DNA of 64,000 nucleotides from Chloroflexota bacterium (lineage in GTDB: Bacteria; Chloroflexota; Anaerolineae; JAAYZQ01): assembly GCA_018606645.1 (NCBI GenBank), contig JAGVRI010000015.1, positions 1 through 64,000 on the forward strand. The letters are read 5' to 3'. The notes under the pieces are model-generated. The model ran no database searches, was not told the origin of the DNA, and saw only the letters and a list, made by a program, of their open reading frames with translations. Positions 24,990 to 33,685 of this stretch are shown here, piece by piece. Numbering within the stretch: position 1 is the stretch's first letter; each line of letters opens with the position of its first letter. The position numbers were made by a program, and so were the translations under genes.

Positions 24990-25815
24990 GGTCGGACCGG
25001 TTCTCTCGCTCGACATGCTGTCAGCGGACGGGGTCCGCGATGGTCTGGGCACGGCATTGATCGGGCAGACGGTGTTCTACTGGCGCAGCGTGGGTTCCAC
25101 CAATGAGGAGGCGCGGCGGCTGGCGGGACGGGGTGCGCCGGAAGGCACCCTGGTCCTGGCCGACCATCAGACGGCCGGGCGAGGGCGGCTGGGGCGGCGC
25201 TGGGAGGCCCCGCCGGGCAGCAGCCTGCTGGTCTCGGTGATCCTGAGGCCCCACCTGGCCGCTCCTCAGATCCACCGCCTGACGATGATCGCCGGCCTGG
25301 CCATGGCAGAAGCGATCGAGGCCGAGACTGGTCTGTCGGTGACGCTCAAGTGGCCGAACGACCTGCTGATTGGGGAGGCCAAGGTCGGGGGAATCCTGGC
25401 CGAAGCAGCGCTGGTCGGGGATCGGGTGGAGTACGCGGTGGTGGGCCTGGGCCTCAATGTGAATCTCGATCCGGCGCAATTGCCGGGTCCGCTGTTGGTG
25501 ACGGCCACGAGTCTATCGCAGGCTTTGGGGCGCAGGGTGGCCCGACGGCCCCTGCTTCAGACCTTTCTCCGGGCGCTGGAACGGCGATATCGGCAGCTCC
25601 AGGCTGGCGTCTCGCCCCATCAGGAGTGGGTCAGCCGGTTGGCAATGTTGGGTCAACCGGTGGTTGTGGCCGTGGGAGAGGAAGTGCTGGAAGGACTGGC
25701 AGAGGGAGTGGACGAGGACGGGGCGTTGCTGCTCCGGCTGGCCGATGGGAGCCTGCGGGTGGTGGTGGCCGGCGATGTGGTCTCGGTACGGAGGCGGGTC
25801 GCCTCATTGCCCTGA
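24976..25815 (+). CDS. birA: Biotin--[acetyl-CoA-carboxylase] ligase
   Basis: Attaches biotin to carboxyl carrier proteins. 279 residues without the N-terminal DNA-binding domain of E. coli BirA, so a pure ligase (class I). Motifs: VGSTNEEARRLA, ADHQTAGRGRLGRRWEAPPG with the biotinyl-AMP GRGRxGR loop, LKWPNDLLIGEAKVGGILAE with the catalytic Lys, and VVGLGLNVN, then the small C-terminal SH3-like domain. TTG 24976 has GAGGG 6 bases upstream; ATG 25015 is a shorter alternative. Confidence 0.92.
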   Translation: MDGVEVGPVLSLDMLSADGVRDGLGTALIGQTVFYWRSVGSTNEEARRLAGRGAPEGTLVLADHQTAGRGRLGRRWEAPPGSSLLVSVILRPHLAAPQIHRLTMIAGLAMAEAIEAETGLSVTLKWPNDLLIGEAKVGGILAEAALVGDRVEYAVVGLGLNVNLDPAQLPGPLLVTATSLSQALGRRVARRPLLQTFLRALERRYRQLQAGVSPHQEWVSRLAMLGQPVVVAVGEEVLEGLAEGVDEDGALLLRLADGSLRVVVAGDVVSVRRRVASLP

Positions 25816-25883
25816 TCATGGGGCACGCTGGTGGACCGTGTCGCGGCTAGCCGGGGAGACCGCCTTGTCCAGGAGGGAAGATC

Positions 25884-26357
25884 ATGGCCTGTGAACAGGT
25901 CTTTATTCAACAACTCCGTGAGCGGGGGTTTCGATTGACCCCGCAGCGCGAGATCATCCTCTCGGTGTTGCACGAGGTCGAGGGGTTGGTTACGGCTGAG
26001 GAGATCCACCGACGGGTGCAGCGTATCAGCACCACCATCGATATCTCGACCGTATACCGCACCCTGGAGCTGCTGGAGGAACTGGATCTGGTGTCGTGTG
26101 TGGATACCAGCGAGGCCCAGCGGCGCTACGAACTGCTGGGCATCCACGGGCCTCATCTGCACTTGGTCTGCCAGGCCTGTGGTCGGGTCATCGCTGCCGA
26201 GTTGGAGATTGCGCGGGATTTCGATGAGCGCCTGCGGACTGGGTACGGATTTCAGCCGGCCCTGGACCACCTGTCCATTCCGGGGTTGTGCTCGACGTGC
26301 GCCGCCAGTGGTGCCTCCCCGACCCAAGGTCGGGGAGCCGACGGTGTTCTGGGCTAG
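25884..26357 (+). CDS. Fur-family metalloregulator
   Basis: 157-residue repressor. Winged helix at 10-85 (GFRLTPQREIILSVLHEV, TTIDISTVYRTLELLEELDLV), then the dimerisation/metal domain with HGPHLHLVCQACGRV and C-terminal CSTC, which together supply the structural zinc site (CxxC twice). The regulatory site uses His and Glu in the HLHL region. Could be Fur, Zur or PerR; the sequence alone does not decide. The last 17 residues look like run-on sequence. Confidence 0.88.
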   Translation: MACEQVFIQQLRERGFRLTPQREIILSVLHEVEGLVTAEEIHRRVQRISTTIDISTVYRTLELLEELDLVSCVDTSEAQRRYELLGIHGPHLHLVCQACGRVIAAELEIARDFDERLRTGYGFQPALDHLSIPGLCSTCAASGASPTQGRGADGVLG

Positions 26358-26425
26358 AGGAGAGCCTTCCAGGCCAGGCGACGGTAGTGCCCAGCCGGCC
26401 CGCCCTGCGCTGATTCCTGAGTGGT

Positions 26426-26454
26426 TTGACATTTCGTGGATTCTAGTGTATTCT
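26426..26454 (+). promoter_or_regulatory. Promoter of the 39-residue membrane protein gene
   Basis: TTGACA (26426-26431), 17-nt spacer, TATTCT (26449-26454). Predicted start about 26461, 22 nt before ATG 26483. Confidence 0.75.
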
Positions 26455-26482
26455 TGAAAGCGTGGGGGAGGGAGGATAGACC

Positions 26483-26602
26483 ATGTTTGAATCATTGGAC
26501 ATTCGCCATTGGTTGATCATTGCCGTTCTGGTGTTGATCAATGTCGTGATCTTTGGCTGCATGATCCTGCTCTTGACTGGAAAGGTGGTCTTGCCGATCT
26601 AG
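26483..26602 (+). CDS. Small single-span membrane protein (39 residues)
   Basis: Encodes MFESLDIRHWLIIAVLVLIN continuing to a short Lys-containing C-terminus (TGKVVLPI). Residues 10-32 form one hydrophobic helix (WLIIAVLVLINVVIFGCMILLL). Support comes from a canonical promoter, a strong GGAGG 8 bases before the ATG, and a clean stop followed by intergenic sequence with hairpins; most callers would miss it because of its length. Function unknown; small helices of this kind often sit in larger membrane complexes. Confidence 0.65.
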   Translation: MFESLDIRHWLIIAVLVLINVVIFGCMILLLTGKVVLPI

Positions 26603-26683
26603 TATCTTGAAGATCGCTCCCCATCGTTTTTACCTTCACCGGGCGGTATAGGCCATACAGGCCGTATGGTGCCGAGGGAGACA

Positions 26684-26726
26684 CAAGTGCCAGGCATGCG
26701 GGTCCAGATGCCTGGCACTTGACTTT
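26684..26726 (+). terminator. Hairpin, likely terminator of the small membrane protein gene
   Basis: 14-bp perfect stem CAAGTGCCAGGCAT (26684-26697) with ATGCCTGGCACTTG (26708-26721), then ACTTTA. A smaller hairpin CCATAC/GTATGG (26653-26669) precedes it. Confidence 0.5.
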
Positions 26727-26763
26727 AGAAAGGAGACCGGCATTCGTCGCACAGGGGCGCAAA

Positions 26764-26793
26764 TTGGTGGAAGGGACGCACATCGGGTATAAT
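26764..26793 (+). promoter_or_regulatory. Promoter of the following membrane protein gene
   Basis: TTGGTG (26764-26769), 18-nt spacer, TATAAT (26788-26793), about 40 nt before ATG 26841. Confidence 0.55.
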
Positions 26794-26840
26794 AGCCGCT
26801 GTTGTCTGGATAGTTTAGGAAAGGACCAGAAACGCACGCA

Positions 26841-27413
26841 ATGAAACGATGGGGAATCATTCAATTTCTGGAGCGGGAGGGCAAGGCGGTGCTCCAGATC
26901 AGCCCGTGGTTGTTACTGGCGCTGGGAGTGGCGATGTTCTGGTTCGGGGCCAATCGGACGGCAACGGCAGTGCCATTTCAGTCGCCTCTCCCCACCGAAC
27001 CTGCCTCCCCGACGCCGGAAGTACCCCTGATCCTGACGCCAACGGTGACATTGACTCCGACTCTGGAGCCAATGATATTTGTGACGCCCACCGCCACGCC
27101 GACGGAGGTTCCGCCGACAGCCACGGTCCTGCCTCCGACCCCGATCCTGACCCCGACGCCGCAACTCACGGCGACAGTGAGCGCGCCAGCGGGACCCTCG
27201 GATCAAAGCCGGCGCTATCCGGATGAGGAGACGAGTTACCGCTTCGACTGGGCGAAGCTGTTGGATTCGGTTGCCCTGGGCGCATCCTATCTGTGGTTGT
27301 GTTGTGGCATTTTGATATTCCTGGCGGTCCCGGTTCTGTTCTTTGCTCTGTCGATCGCCAGCAAGCGGCGTCCGCCGCCGGGTCCGGAGAAGACTGAGAT
27401 CGTGGACGGCTAG
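26841..27413 (+). CDS. Membrane protein with Thr/Pro-rich extracytoplasmic spacer
   Basis: 190 residues, no recognised domain. N-terminal helix (LLLALGVAMFWFGAN, about 20-37), a Thr/Pro spacer of about 80 residues made of TPTPT-like repeats (48-125), a short charged stretch (RRYPDEETSYRFDW), and a second helix (YLWLCCGILIFLAVPVLFFAL, about 148-168) with a basic tail. Spacers of this kind are common in Chloroflexota surface proteins. Probably a small envelope protein. Confidence 0.75.
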   Translation: MKRWGIIQFLEREGKAVLQISPWLLLALGVAMFWFGANRTATAVPFQSPLPTEPASPTPEVPLILTPTVTLTPTLEPMIFVTPTATPTEVPPTATVLPPTPILTPTPQLTATVSAPAGPSDQSRRYPDEETSYRFDWAKLLDSVALGASYLWLCCGILIFLAVPVLFFALSIASKRRPPPGPEKTEIVDG

Positions 27414-27616
27414 ACCGGGTGGGGCCGTCTACCCTATGGACGGGATTCCCATGAGGGAGGGATCGGCGCGGGCGCTCTGGGGAGAGGAGCCCCGCGCTTT
27501 TGATCAGGAGCGGAGAGCAGGGGCCGATGAAAAAGCTGACTTCGCCCCATCCCCCAATCCCCTCCTCGGGCCGGGGGATGAGGTGGGGTAAGCGATGAGC
27601 TACGTTCGATGGGGTT

Positions 27617-29131
27617 GTGGTGAACAGACGACAACAGGAATGGCTCTGGATCGGACTGACGGGGCTGGCCTTTGCCCTGCGGGCCGTGGGCCTGGAGGTG
27701 CAGAGCCTGTGGCGGGACGAGGTGGATGCGCTGCGATTTGCCCAGAAACCCCTGGTCGACCTGCTCCATGCGTTCGGGCAGCCCGGACAGAACGGGCCTC
27801 TGTACTTTTTGATGCTGTGCCCCTGGCTCAAGCTCGCCGGCCAGAGCGAGTTTGCCCTGCGCTTCTCGTCTGTGATGCTGGCGGTAGTGGGGGTGCCTCT
27901 TCTGCGGCGATTGAGCCAACGTCTCTTCCCCAGGCAGCCGGGGATCGGCCTGGGGGCAGGATTGCTGATGGTCACCTCTCCATACCTGGTCTGGTACGGC
28001 CAGGAGGGCAAGATGTATGCCGGTGTGGTGACGCTGGCGATCCTGTCGATGGAGCGGTTCGTGGCGGCCCTAAGCCGGGGGACATGGCGACGGTGGGCGA
28101 TGTACCTGGTCGCAACCGGCGCGCTGTTCTATGTGCACCTGCTGGGCGCCCTGATCGTCCCGGTCCAGGTAGCGGTATCGTGGGTCCTGGTCCGGCGCAA
28201 CCGAAAGGCTGACTGGCGGGGCTGGCTGGTCAGCCTGGCGGTGTTGACCATCCCGTACCTGCCCCTGCTGGCCTGGCAGGTTCCCCTCCTGCTCCACCCG
28301 GCGGACACCGGCTTTCGCTTCGTGCCGTTGCCTGAAATGTTTGTGTCGTTGTGGACCGGCTATAGCCTGGGTGTGGTGCAGCGTCTCCAGCCGTGGACAG
28401 CGGCGCTCTTTGGAGGAGTGCTGGTGATGGGGACGGTGGCCGTCGAACGTCGCTGGCGGATGACCGTTTGGGGGGTTCTCCTTCCCTGGCTGCTGATCCC
28501 AGTCGTTGGCGTGTTCCTGATCAGCCTGGTCCGGCCGCTGTTCACCGCCCGGTATCTGATCCTGATCATGCCGGCGTACCTGCTGGTGTTGGCGGTCGGG
28601 TGGATGACGGTGTGGGGCTATTCCCGGCTGTTGGGCGGGCTGCTGGCGGCGGCGCTGCTGGTAACGAACGGATGGGGGATCTGGTGCCAGTCACGGACCC
28701 TGATCAAGGCCGATTTCCGGTCGGCGACCCATTATGTGGCTGGTCGGATGTCGCCAGACGATTTGATCTTGTTCCAGATCCCGTACGGGCGGCATTCTTT
28801 TGAATACTATTGGCCGCGACCGAAACCGGCTCCATCGGTGGGCGGGACGTACCGGGCCTATTTGCCGTGGGTGACAGGGAAGGGCCGCCCGGCCTACCGC
28901 TGGGCGGAGGGGGTGTACACCAACAGCGGCATGGCCCCGGATGAGGTGGCGCGGCGCATGACCGCGATCACGGCCGGCAGTCGGGTGGTGTGGCTGGTTG
29001 CCAGCGAAGTGTCGCTGTGGGATGAGCGTGGGTTGGTCCAGGCCTGGCTGGAGGAACATGGGACGTTGACCGAGGAAGCCCGGTTTGTGCGGGTGACGGT
29101 ATTCCGCTATGAGATCCGCAATGGGGAGTAG
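27617..29131 (+). CDS. GT39/ArnT-like integral membrane glycosyltransferase
   Basis: 504-residue multispan protein of the dolichyl/undecaprenyl-phosphate sugar transferase type (GT-C fold). The early catalytic-loop motif LWRDEVDALRFA (about 31-42) carries the acidic pair used to bind metal, followed by GPLYFLMLCPWLKLAG and RFSSVMLAVVGVPLLRRL, typical of the family; about ten more helices follow and a soluble C-terminal domain of about 130 residues. It would move a sugar from a lipid carrier to an acceptor outside the membrane. GTG start at 27617; no SD is clear. Confidence 0.85.
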   Translation: MVNRRQQEWLWIGLTGLAFALRAVGLEVQSLWRDEVDALRFAQKPLVDLLHAFGQPGQNGPLYFLMLCPWLKLAGQSEFALRFSSVMLAVVGVPLLRRLSQRLFPRQPGIGLGAGLLMVTSPYLVWYGQEGKMYAGVVTLAILSMERFVAALSRGTWRRWAMYLVATGALFYVHLLGALIVPVQVAVSWVLVRRNRKADWRGWLVSLAVLTIPYLPLLAWQVPLLLHPADTGFRFVPLPEMFVSLWTGYSLGVVQRLQPWTAALFGGVLVMGTVAVERRWRMTVWGVLLPWLLIPVVGVFLISLVRPLFTARYLILIMPAYLLVLAVGWMTVWGYSRLLGGLLAAALLVTNGWGIWCQSRTLIKADFRSATHYVAGRMSPDDLILFQIPYGRHSFEYYWPRPKPAPSVGGTYRAYLPWVTGKGRPAYRWAEGVYTNSGMAPDEVARRMTAITAGSRVVWLVASEVSLWDERGLVQAWLEEHGTLTEEARFVRVTVFRYEIRNGE

Positions 29132-29176
29132 AGGTCGCTCAATAGCGTTGGAACTGGGCCGAGAGGAGGGACAGAA

Positions 29177-30238
29177 ATGGAAGGGGAGTGTCGGGGATGT
29201 GGGAAGCGTTCGCCGCTGATTCCGGCCGTTCTGTCGGCCTGCGCCGATTGCATCCGGACCCGTCCAGCAGAGGTACTGCCGGCCATTTTGGAGTCGCACG
29301 GACAGATCCGCCGCGAGTTCGACCTGCCGGCGGAAGCGCCGCGCACCGGCGATGGGGTCGAGTGCCCGCTGTGTGCCAATGCGTGTCGCCTGGGCGAGGG
29401 CGAGATCGGCCTGTGTGGACTGCGCACTGTTCAGGGGGGGCGGCTGGTCCATCTAGCCGGGACGCCTCGGGGGGCGTTAGTGAGTTGGTACGATGACCCG
29501 CTGCCGACCAACTGCGTGGCCGACTGGGTGTGCCGGGGGAGTCAGCAGCGGGGGATGGTCAACCTGGCCGTCTTTTATGAGGCGTGTACGTTCAACTGCA
29601 TATTCTGCCAGAACTGGCACTTTCGCCTGAAACATCCCCCGGGTCGCATCAGCGCGCAGCGGCTGGCGGCTCAGGCCCATTCCCGGACCTTTTGTGTCTG
29701 CTATTTTGGCGGCGACCCCACACCGCAGATGCCCCACGCCCTGGCCACGTCGCGCCTCCTGGCGAAACGGGGTGTCACCGTCTGTTGGGAGACCAATGGC
29801 TCGATGCACCCTCGCTTGCTGGATCAGGCGGTGGAGCTCTCGTTGCAGACTGGCGGATGTGTGAAATTTGACCTGAAAGCGTGGGATGAGAACCTCCACC
29901 TGGCCCTGACCGGCGTATCCAACCGACAGACGCTGGCCAATTTCCGCCGCGCTGCCCGCCGCATTGCCGAACGGCCCGATCCGCCGTTGGTGGTGGCTTC
30001 CACGTTGTTGGTGCCAGGCTATGTGGAGGCAGACGAAGTGGGGCGCATCGCCCGCTTCATCGCCGAGATCGATCCGACCATCCCCTACGCGTTGCTGGGG
30101 TTCTATCCTCACTGTTTTGTACCGGAGCTGCCATGCACCTCGGTTCGCCATGCGCAGGAGGCGGAAGAGGCGGCGCTGGCCGCCGGCTTGACCCGGGTGC
30201 GCATTGGCAATCGCCATCTCTTGTCGCACGACTATTGA
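29177..30238 (+). CDS. Radical SAM protein (PflA/AmmeMemoRadiSam-like)
   Basis: 353 residues. Radical SAM cluster motif CTFNCIFC (Cys 137, 141, 144), SAM-binding GGDPTP region, and KFDLKAWDENLHLALTG as in pyruvate formate-lyase activase-like proteins. The N-terminus adds several Cys pairs (CRGC 5-8, CADC 22-25, CPLCANAC 63-70, C80), a rubredoxin-like or zinc part seen in this subgroup. The target is not known. Strong SD (GAGAGGAGGGA). It lies 45 bases after the GT39-like gene. Confidence 0.86.
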   Translation: MEGECRGCGKRSPLIPAVLSACADCIRTRPAEVLPAILESHGQIRREFDLPAEAPRTGDGVECPLCANACRLGEGEIGLCGLRTVQGGRLVHLAGTPRGALVSWYDDPLPTNCVADWVCRGSQQRGMVNLAVFYEACTFNCIFCQNWHFRLKHPPGRISAQRLAAQAHSRTFCVCYFGGDPTPQMPHALATSRLLAKRGVTVCWETNGSMHPRLLDQAVELSLQTGGCVKFDLKAWDENLHLALTGVSNRQTLANFRRAARRIAERPDPPLVVASTLLVPGYVEADEVGRIARFIAEIDPTIPYALLGFYPHCFVPELPCTSVRHAQEAEEAALAAGLTRVRIGNRHLLSHDY

Positions 30239-30356
30239 GGACTCGCTTTCCCCCATCCCATTCCCCGATGCCCTTTCCCTCCTTGCCAGCGGACTCGCTT
30301 CGGTTAGGCGAGACCATGCCTTCGTCTGATCAATTTGGTGATTCATTTCCTGGTCA

Positions 30357-30385
30357 TTGACAAAACCCGCTCTTTTCTCTATAAT
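30357..30385 (+). promoter_or_regulatory. Consensus promoter of the response regulator gene
   Basis: TTGACA (30357-30362), 17-nt spacer, TATAAT (30380-30385): a full consensus match. Predicted leader of about 97 nt. Confidence 0.85.
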
Positions 30386-30488
30386 GCACATGCGGTGCAG
30401 AGACGGTAGCCGGTATGGTATGTGTGAGCAAGGGCGCTCAGTGGCCAACGAGAGCGTCGGGTGCATTTCCGACATGGAGGTGTAGTCC

Positions 30489-31187
30489 TTGGAGCGGTCC
30501 CCGCCCCGCATCCTGGTGGTGGAAGATGAAACGCATATCTGCACCCTGCTCCAGCGGGTCCTGAGGGGCGATGGATACGACGTACAGACCTGCCCCTCAG
30601 GGGAGCTAGCTCTGGAATTTCTCAAGCAGCAGCCGTTTGATCTGCTGATTGTGGATATTCGTCTGCCCGGCATGACCGGCATCGAGCTGTTGCGTCGGTT
30701 GCGCCGCGTCGGTTCGACGATCCGGGTCATTGTCATCACCGGGCATGCCTCGGTGGAGACGGCCATTCAGGCGCTGCGGGGTGAGGCGTTTGACTACCTG
30801 GTCAAACCATTTGCCCTGAACGAACTGCGGGAGGTAGTGCGGCAGGCCATTGAGACCCGGTCCATTGTTGCGCCCCGGCCCGATGTGGTATATTGGCAAG
30901 ACCTGGTGGTCAATCTCACGGCCCGCCGGGTGTGGGTCGGAGAGCGCGAAGTGAGGCTGACCCACACAGAGTTTGAGTTGCTGGCCTGTCTGGCCGGGGA
31001 GATGGGGAGTGTGGTCCCCATTGAGAAGCTGATCGAAGTGGTGTGGCACTCAGCGGAAGTGAATCGCCAGAGTATATGTACGCTGCGGTCCTATATCCGT
31101 CGGCTGCGGCGGAAATTGGGAGATGATGCAAACCATCCCCGCTTTATCTGGAATATCTGGGGGGTGGGGTATCAATTCGGGAGATGA
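30489..31187 (+). CDS. OmpR/PhoB-type response regulator
   Basis: 232 residues. Receiver 8-125 with acidic pair (VVEDE), phospho-acceptor Asp in LLIVDIRLPG, Thr in VITGHAS and Lys in LVKPF; DNA-binding winged helix 135-232 (LTHTEFELLACLAGEMG, SICTLRSYIRRLRRKLGDD, GVGYQF). TTG start with GGAGGTG upstream. No kinase gene adjoins it, so it is an orphan regulator here. The strong promoter suggests a high basal level. Confidence 0.92.
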   Translation: MERSPPRILVVEDETHICTLLQRVLRGDGYDVQTCPSGELALEFLKQQPFDLLIVDIRLPGMTGIELLRRLRRVGSTIRVIVITGHASVETAIQALRGEAFDYLVKPFALNELREVVRQAIETRSIVAPRPDVVYWQDLVVNLTARRVWVGEREVRLTHTEFELLACLAGEMGSVVPIEKLIEVVWHSAEVNRQSICTLRSYIRRLRRKLGDDANHPRFIWNIWGVGYQFGR

Positions 31188-31333
31188 GCGGTCGCCGACC
31201 GTTCGGTCCCCTTCCCCTCTCCATCGGCGGAGAAGGCGTAGGGGCGCAGCGGTGCTGCGCCCAGGGGATGGGGTGGGGTCGGGGAGGAAGTTCCGATTGC
31301 CCAAGCCGCGCCGATTCTGGGGTTGATGCGATC

Positions 31334-32353
31334 ATGGGTTGGAACGTGATCGGCCATGAGTGGGTGGTGTCTCTGCTGCGTCAACGCCTGACCAGTGGAC
31401 AGGTGGCTCATGCCTACCTGTTTGCCGGCCCGCCTCAGATCGGCAAGACCACCCTGGCCATCACCCTGGCTCAAGCGCTGAACTGCGCGGAGCCCGACGC
31501 GCCCTGTGGACATTGCCGTTCGTGCGTAAGGATCGCGAGCGGACTCCATCCGGATGTCCAGATCGTGATCGGCGAGGGGGTAGGCGAAAGCCTCAAGATC
31601 GATCAGGTGCGAAGCCTGCAACGGCAGGCTTCCCTCATGCCTTATGAGGGACGCTATCGGGTCTTTATCGTGCCGCGGGCCGATCAGGCCACGCTTGAGG
31701 CGGCCAACAGTATGCTCAAGATCCTGGAAGAACCGCCGGTCCATGTGGTGTTGATCCTGACCGCCACGCACACGGAAGCGTTACCCCCAACCGTGGTCTC
31801 CCGCTGTCAGCGGTTCGAGCTGAAACCGGTGCCGGTGGCCACGATGGAAGCCGCCCTTCAGCAGCGGGGAGTCCCGTTGCCCAAGGCCCAACTTCTGGCC
31901 CGGCTGTCCGGGGGTCGGATCGGCTGGGCCATGGCGGCGATGGAGGACGAGACGATCCTGCGGCAACGGGAGCAGGACCTGGAGCAGCTCACCCGGCTCC
32001 TGGCTGCCGACCGCGTGGAGCGGTTCGATTTCGCCCGGCAGATGGGGCAGGACCCAGCCGCCAGCCGGAGGCAAATCGAGCTGTGGACCAGTTGGTGGCG
32101 CGACCTCCTGGCGCTGTGCCTGCACCGTCCCGACTATGTAACCCACGTCGATCAGATGGAAACACTGAGCAGGATGGCGGCCCGGTGCAGCGAGCTTCAG
32201 GCGTGGGCTGTCCTGAAGGCCCTCCAGACCACCGTCGCTCAATTGGAAAGTCGGGTAAACGCGCAACTGGCGTGGGAAAGCCTGTTGCTCCAACTCCCCG
32301 CTTTCCGCCATCCCGGGAACCCCAGGGAGAAGGAGCAATTCGTTGAAAGGTGA
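31334..32353 (+). CDS. holB: DNA polymerase III subunit delta prime
   Basis: Clamp-loader subunit. 339 residues from ATG 31334 (the frame is open further upstream, in low-complexity DNA). AAA+ fold: AHAYLFAGPPQIGKTTLAITLAQALNC (Walker A as GPPQIGKT), zinc Cys CGHCRSC, VRSLQRQASLMPYEGRYRVFIV, ANSMLKILEEPP and TVVSRCQRFEL (SRC motif). Unlike E. coli delta prime, the Walker A Lys is present, as in many bacteria. Next gene is ricT, 4 bases on; holB-ricT adjacency is widespread. Confidence 0.92.
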   Translation: MGWNVIGHEWVVSLLRQRLTSGQVAHAYLFAGPPQIGKTTLAITLAQALNCAEPDAPCGHCRSCVRIASGLHPDVQIVIGEGVGESLKIDQVRSLQRQASLMPYEGRYRVFIVPRADQATLEAANSMLKILEEPPVHVVLILTATHTEALPPTVVSRCQRFELKPVPVATMEAALQQRGVPLPKAQLLARLSGGRIGWAMAAMEDETILRQREQDLEQLTRLLAADRVERFDFARQMGQDPAASRRQIELWTSWWRDLLALCLHRPDYVTHVDQMETLSRMAARCSELQAWAVLKALQTTVAQLESRVNAQLAWESLLLQLPAFRHPGNPREKEQFVER

Positions 32354-32357
32354 AACG

Positions 32358-33233
32358 ATGCCGTTAGTCGTCGGAATCCGCTTCCATCCCGCGACCAAAG
32401 TCTACTATTTCGACCCCGGTGAACTGACCGATCTGCAAGAAGGCGAGTACGTCGTCGTCGAGACCTCGCGGGGAGAAGAGATCGGCAAGGTCGTCATCGC
32501 CCCTCGCCAAGTCGCCGAGCAGGAGGTAGTCGGACGGCTGAAGGGCGTCCAGCGCCGCGCGACCGCCCAGGACCTGGTGCAGGCGGTCTATTACCGGCAC
32601 AAGGAGCAGGAAGCACTGGAGCGTTGCCAGGAAAAGGTGCGAGAACATGGCTTGCCGATGAAGGTGATCCGCGCCGAATATAATTATGACGGCAGCCGCC
32701 TCGTCTTTTTCTTCACCGCCGAAAAGAGGGTCGATTTTCGGCAACTCGTCCAGGACCTATCCCGTGCGTTTAAAGCCCGGATCGAATTGCGCCAGATCGG
32801 TGTTCGGGACGAGGCGAAAATCCTGGGCGGGATCGGGCGATGTGGGCTCCCCCTGTGTTGCGCCTCGTGGCTAACCGAGTTCCATCCGGTGTCGATCAAG
32901 ATGGCCAAGCATCAGGACCTGCCTCTCAGCCCGGTGGAAATCTCGGGGATGTGCGGTCGCCTGTTGTGCTGCCTGGCCTATGAGGACGACTATTATGTGA
33001 AAACCAAAGAGGAACTACCCAAGGTCGGCACGGAGATCGAGACACCCCACGGCCGTGGCAAAGTCGTTCAGGTGAACGTCATCAAGGAGTCGGTCCAGAT
33101 CGAACTGGAGAGCCAGGTGACAGTCGAGGTGTCACAACAGGAGCTCTCGGACATGACCAAGGCTCCCGCCGAGCCGTCCGACCGGCCCCGGTCCCGCAAA
33201 CGCCGGCGGCGCTCCAAATCCCGGACCTCGTAG
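32358..33233 (+). CDS. ricT: PSP1/RicT (YaaT)-like protein
   Basis: 291 residues. PSP1 domain: LVVGIRFHPATKVYYFDPGE at the start, then GRCGLPLCCASWLTEFHPVSIKMAKHQDLPLSPVEISGMCGRLLCCLAYE with the Cys set that in B. subtilis RicT helps bind iron-sulfur clusters in the RicAFT complex. The C-terminus is a basic tail (RKRRRRSKSR). ATG 32358 follows AAAGGTG. RicA and RicF are not in the window. Placement after holB is the same as in B. subtilis. Confidence 0.92.
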   Translation: MPLVVGIRFHPATKVYYFDPGELTDLQEGEYVVVETSRGEEIGKVVIAPRQVAEQEVVGRLKGVQRRATAQDLVQAVYYRHKEQEALERCQEKVREHGLPMKVIRAEYNYDGSRLVFFFTAEKRVDFRQLVQDLSRAFKARIELRQIGVRDEAKILGGIGRCGLPLCCASWLTEFHPVSIKMAKHQDLPLSPVEISGMCGRLLCCLAYEDDYYVKTKEELPKVGTEIETPHGRGKVVQVNVIKESVQIELESQVTVEVSQQELSDMTKAPAEPSDRPRSRKRRRRSKSRTS

Positions 33234-33241
33234 TGATCATA

Positions 33242-33505
33242 CTACCGGGGTTCGACCGTGATTCGAATCGCGGTCCGTTCCTGGCCGCTGATGTTCACAT
33301 CCGCAAAGGACGGGATGCAGATCACATCGATCCCCTCAAGGGCGAGGAAGCCGCGGGCGATGGCCACCGCCTTGATGGCCTGATTCACTGCCCCGGCCCC
33401 GATGGCCTGGATCTCTGCACGACCATGCTCACGCACGACGCCGGCAATGGCTCCGGCGACCGCTGTGGACTTGGACTGCGCCGCGACTCTGATTACGTCT
33501 ACCAT
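33242..33505 (-). CDS. spoVS: Stage V sporulation protein S
   Basis: 87-residue Alba-fold DNA/RNA-binding protein, nearly invariant in the family: VRVAAQSKSTAVAGAIAGV-like start, EIQAIGAGAVNQAIKAVAIARGF and ICIPSFADV, ending RTAIRITVEPR. In Bacillus it acts in spore cortex and coat stages; in Chloroflexota and Thermus it occurs without sporulation, so the role here is general. Strong SD (TAAGGAGG). The promoter at 33631-33659 leaves a leader of about 120 nt. It converges with ricT (8-base gap). Confidence 0.96.
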   Translation of the reverse strand: MVDVIRVAAQSKSTAVAGAIAGVVREHGRAEIQAIGAGAVNQAIKAVAIARGFLALEGIDVICIPSFADVNISGQERTAIRITVEPR

Positions 33506-33630
33506 TTCGACGCCTCCTTACCCCTCCCTGTCGAGCCACCTTATCGGCTGGGCTCATGTCCACGGGCCGTCCCGGTCTTTGGATCATGGACAACGCTTGA
33601 ACGCAATCAGATTCCAGGTTCCTATTTCAT

Positions 33631-33659
33631 ATTGTACACCATCCGCGACAGAATTGCAA
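33631..33659 (-). promoter_or_regulatory. Promoter of spoVS
   Basis: Minus strand: TTGCAA (complement of 33654-33659), 17-nt spacer, TACAAT (complement of 33631-33636). It points to spoVS, about 120 nt away. Confidence 0.7.
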
Positions 33660-33685
33660 GGGGGTTTCAGCCCGCCTGGCCGAAA

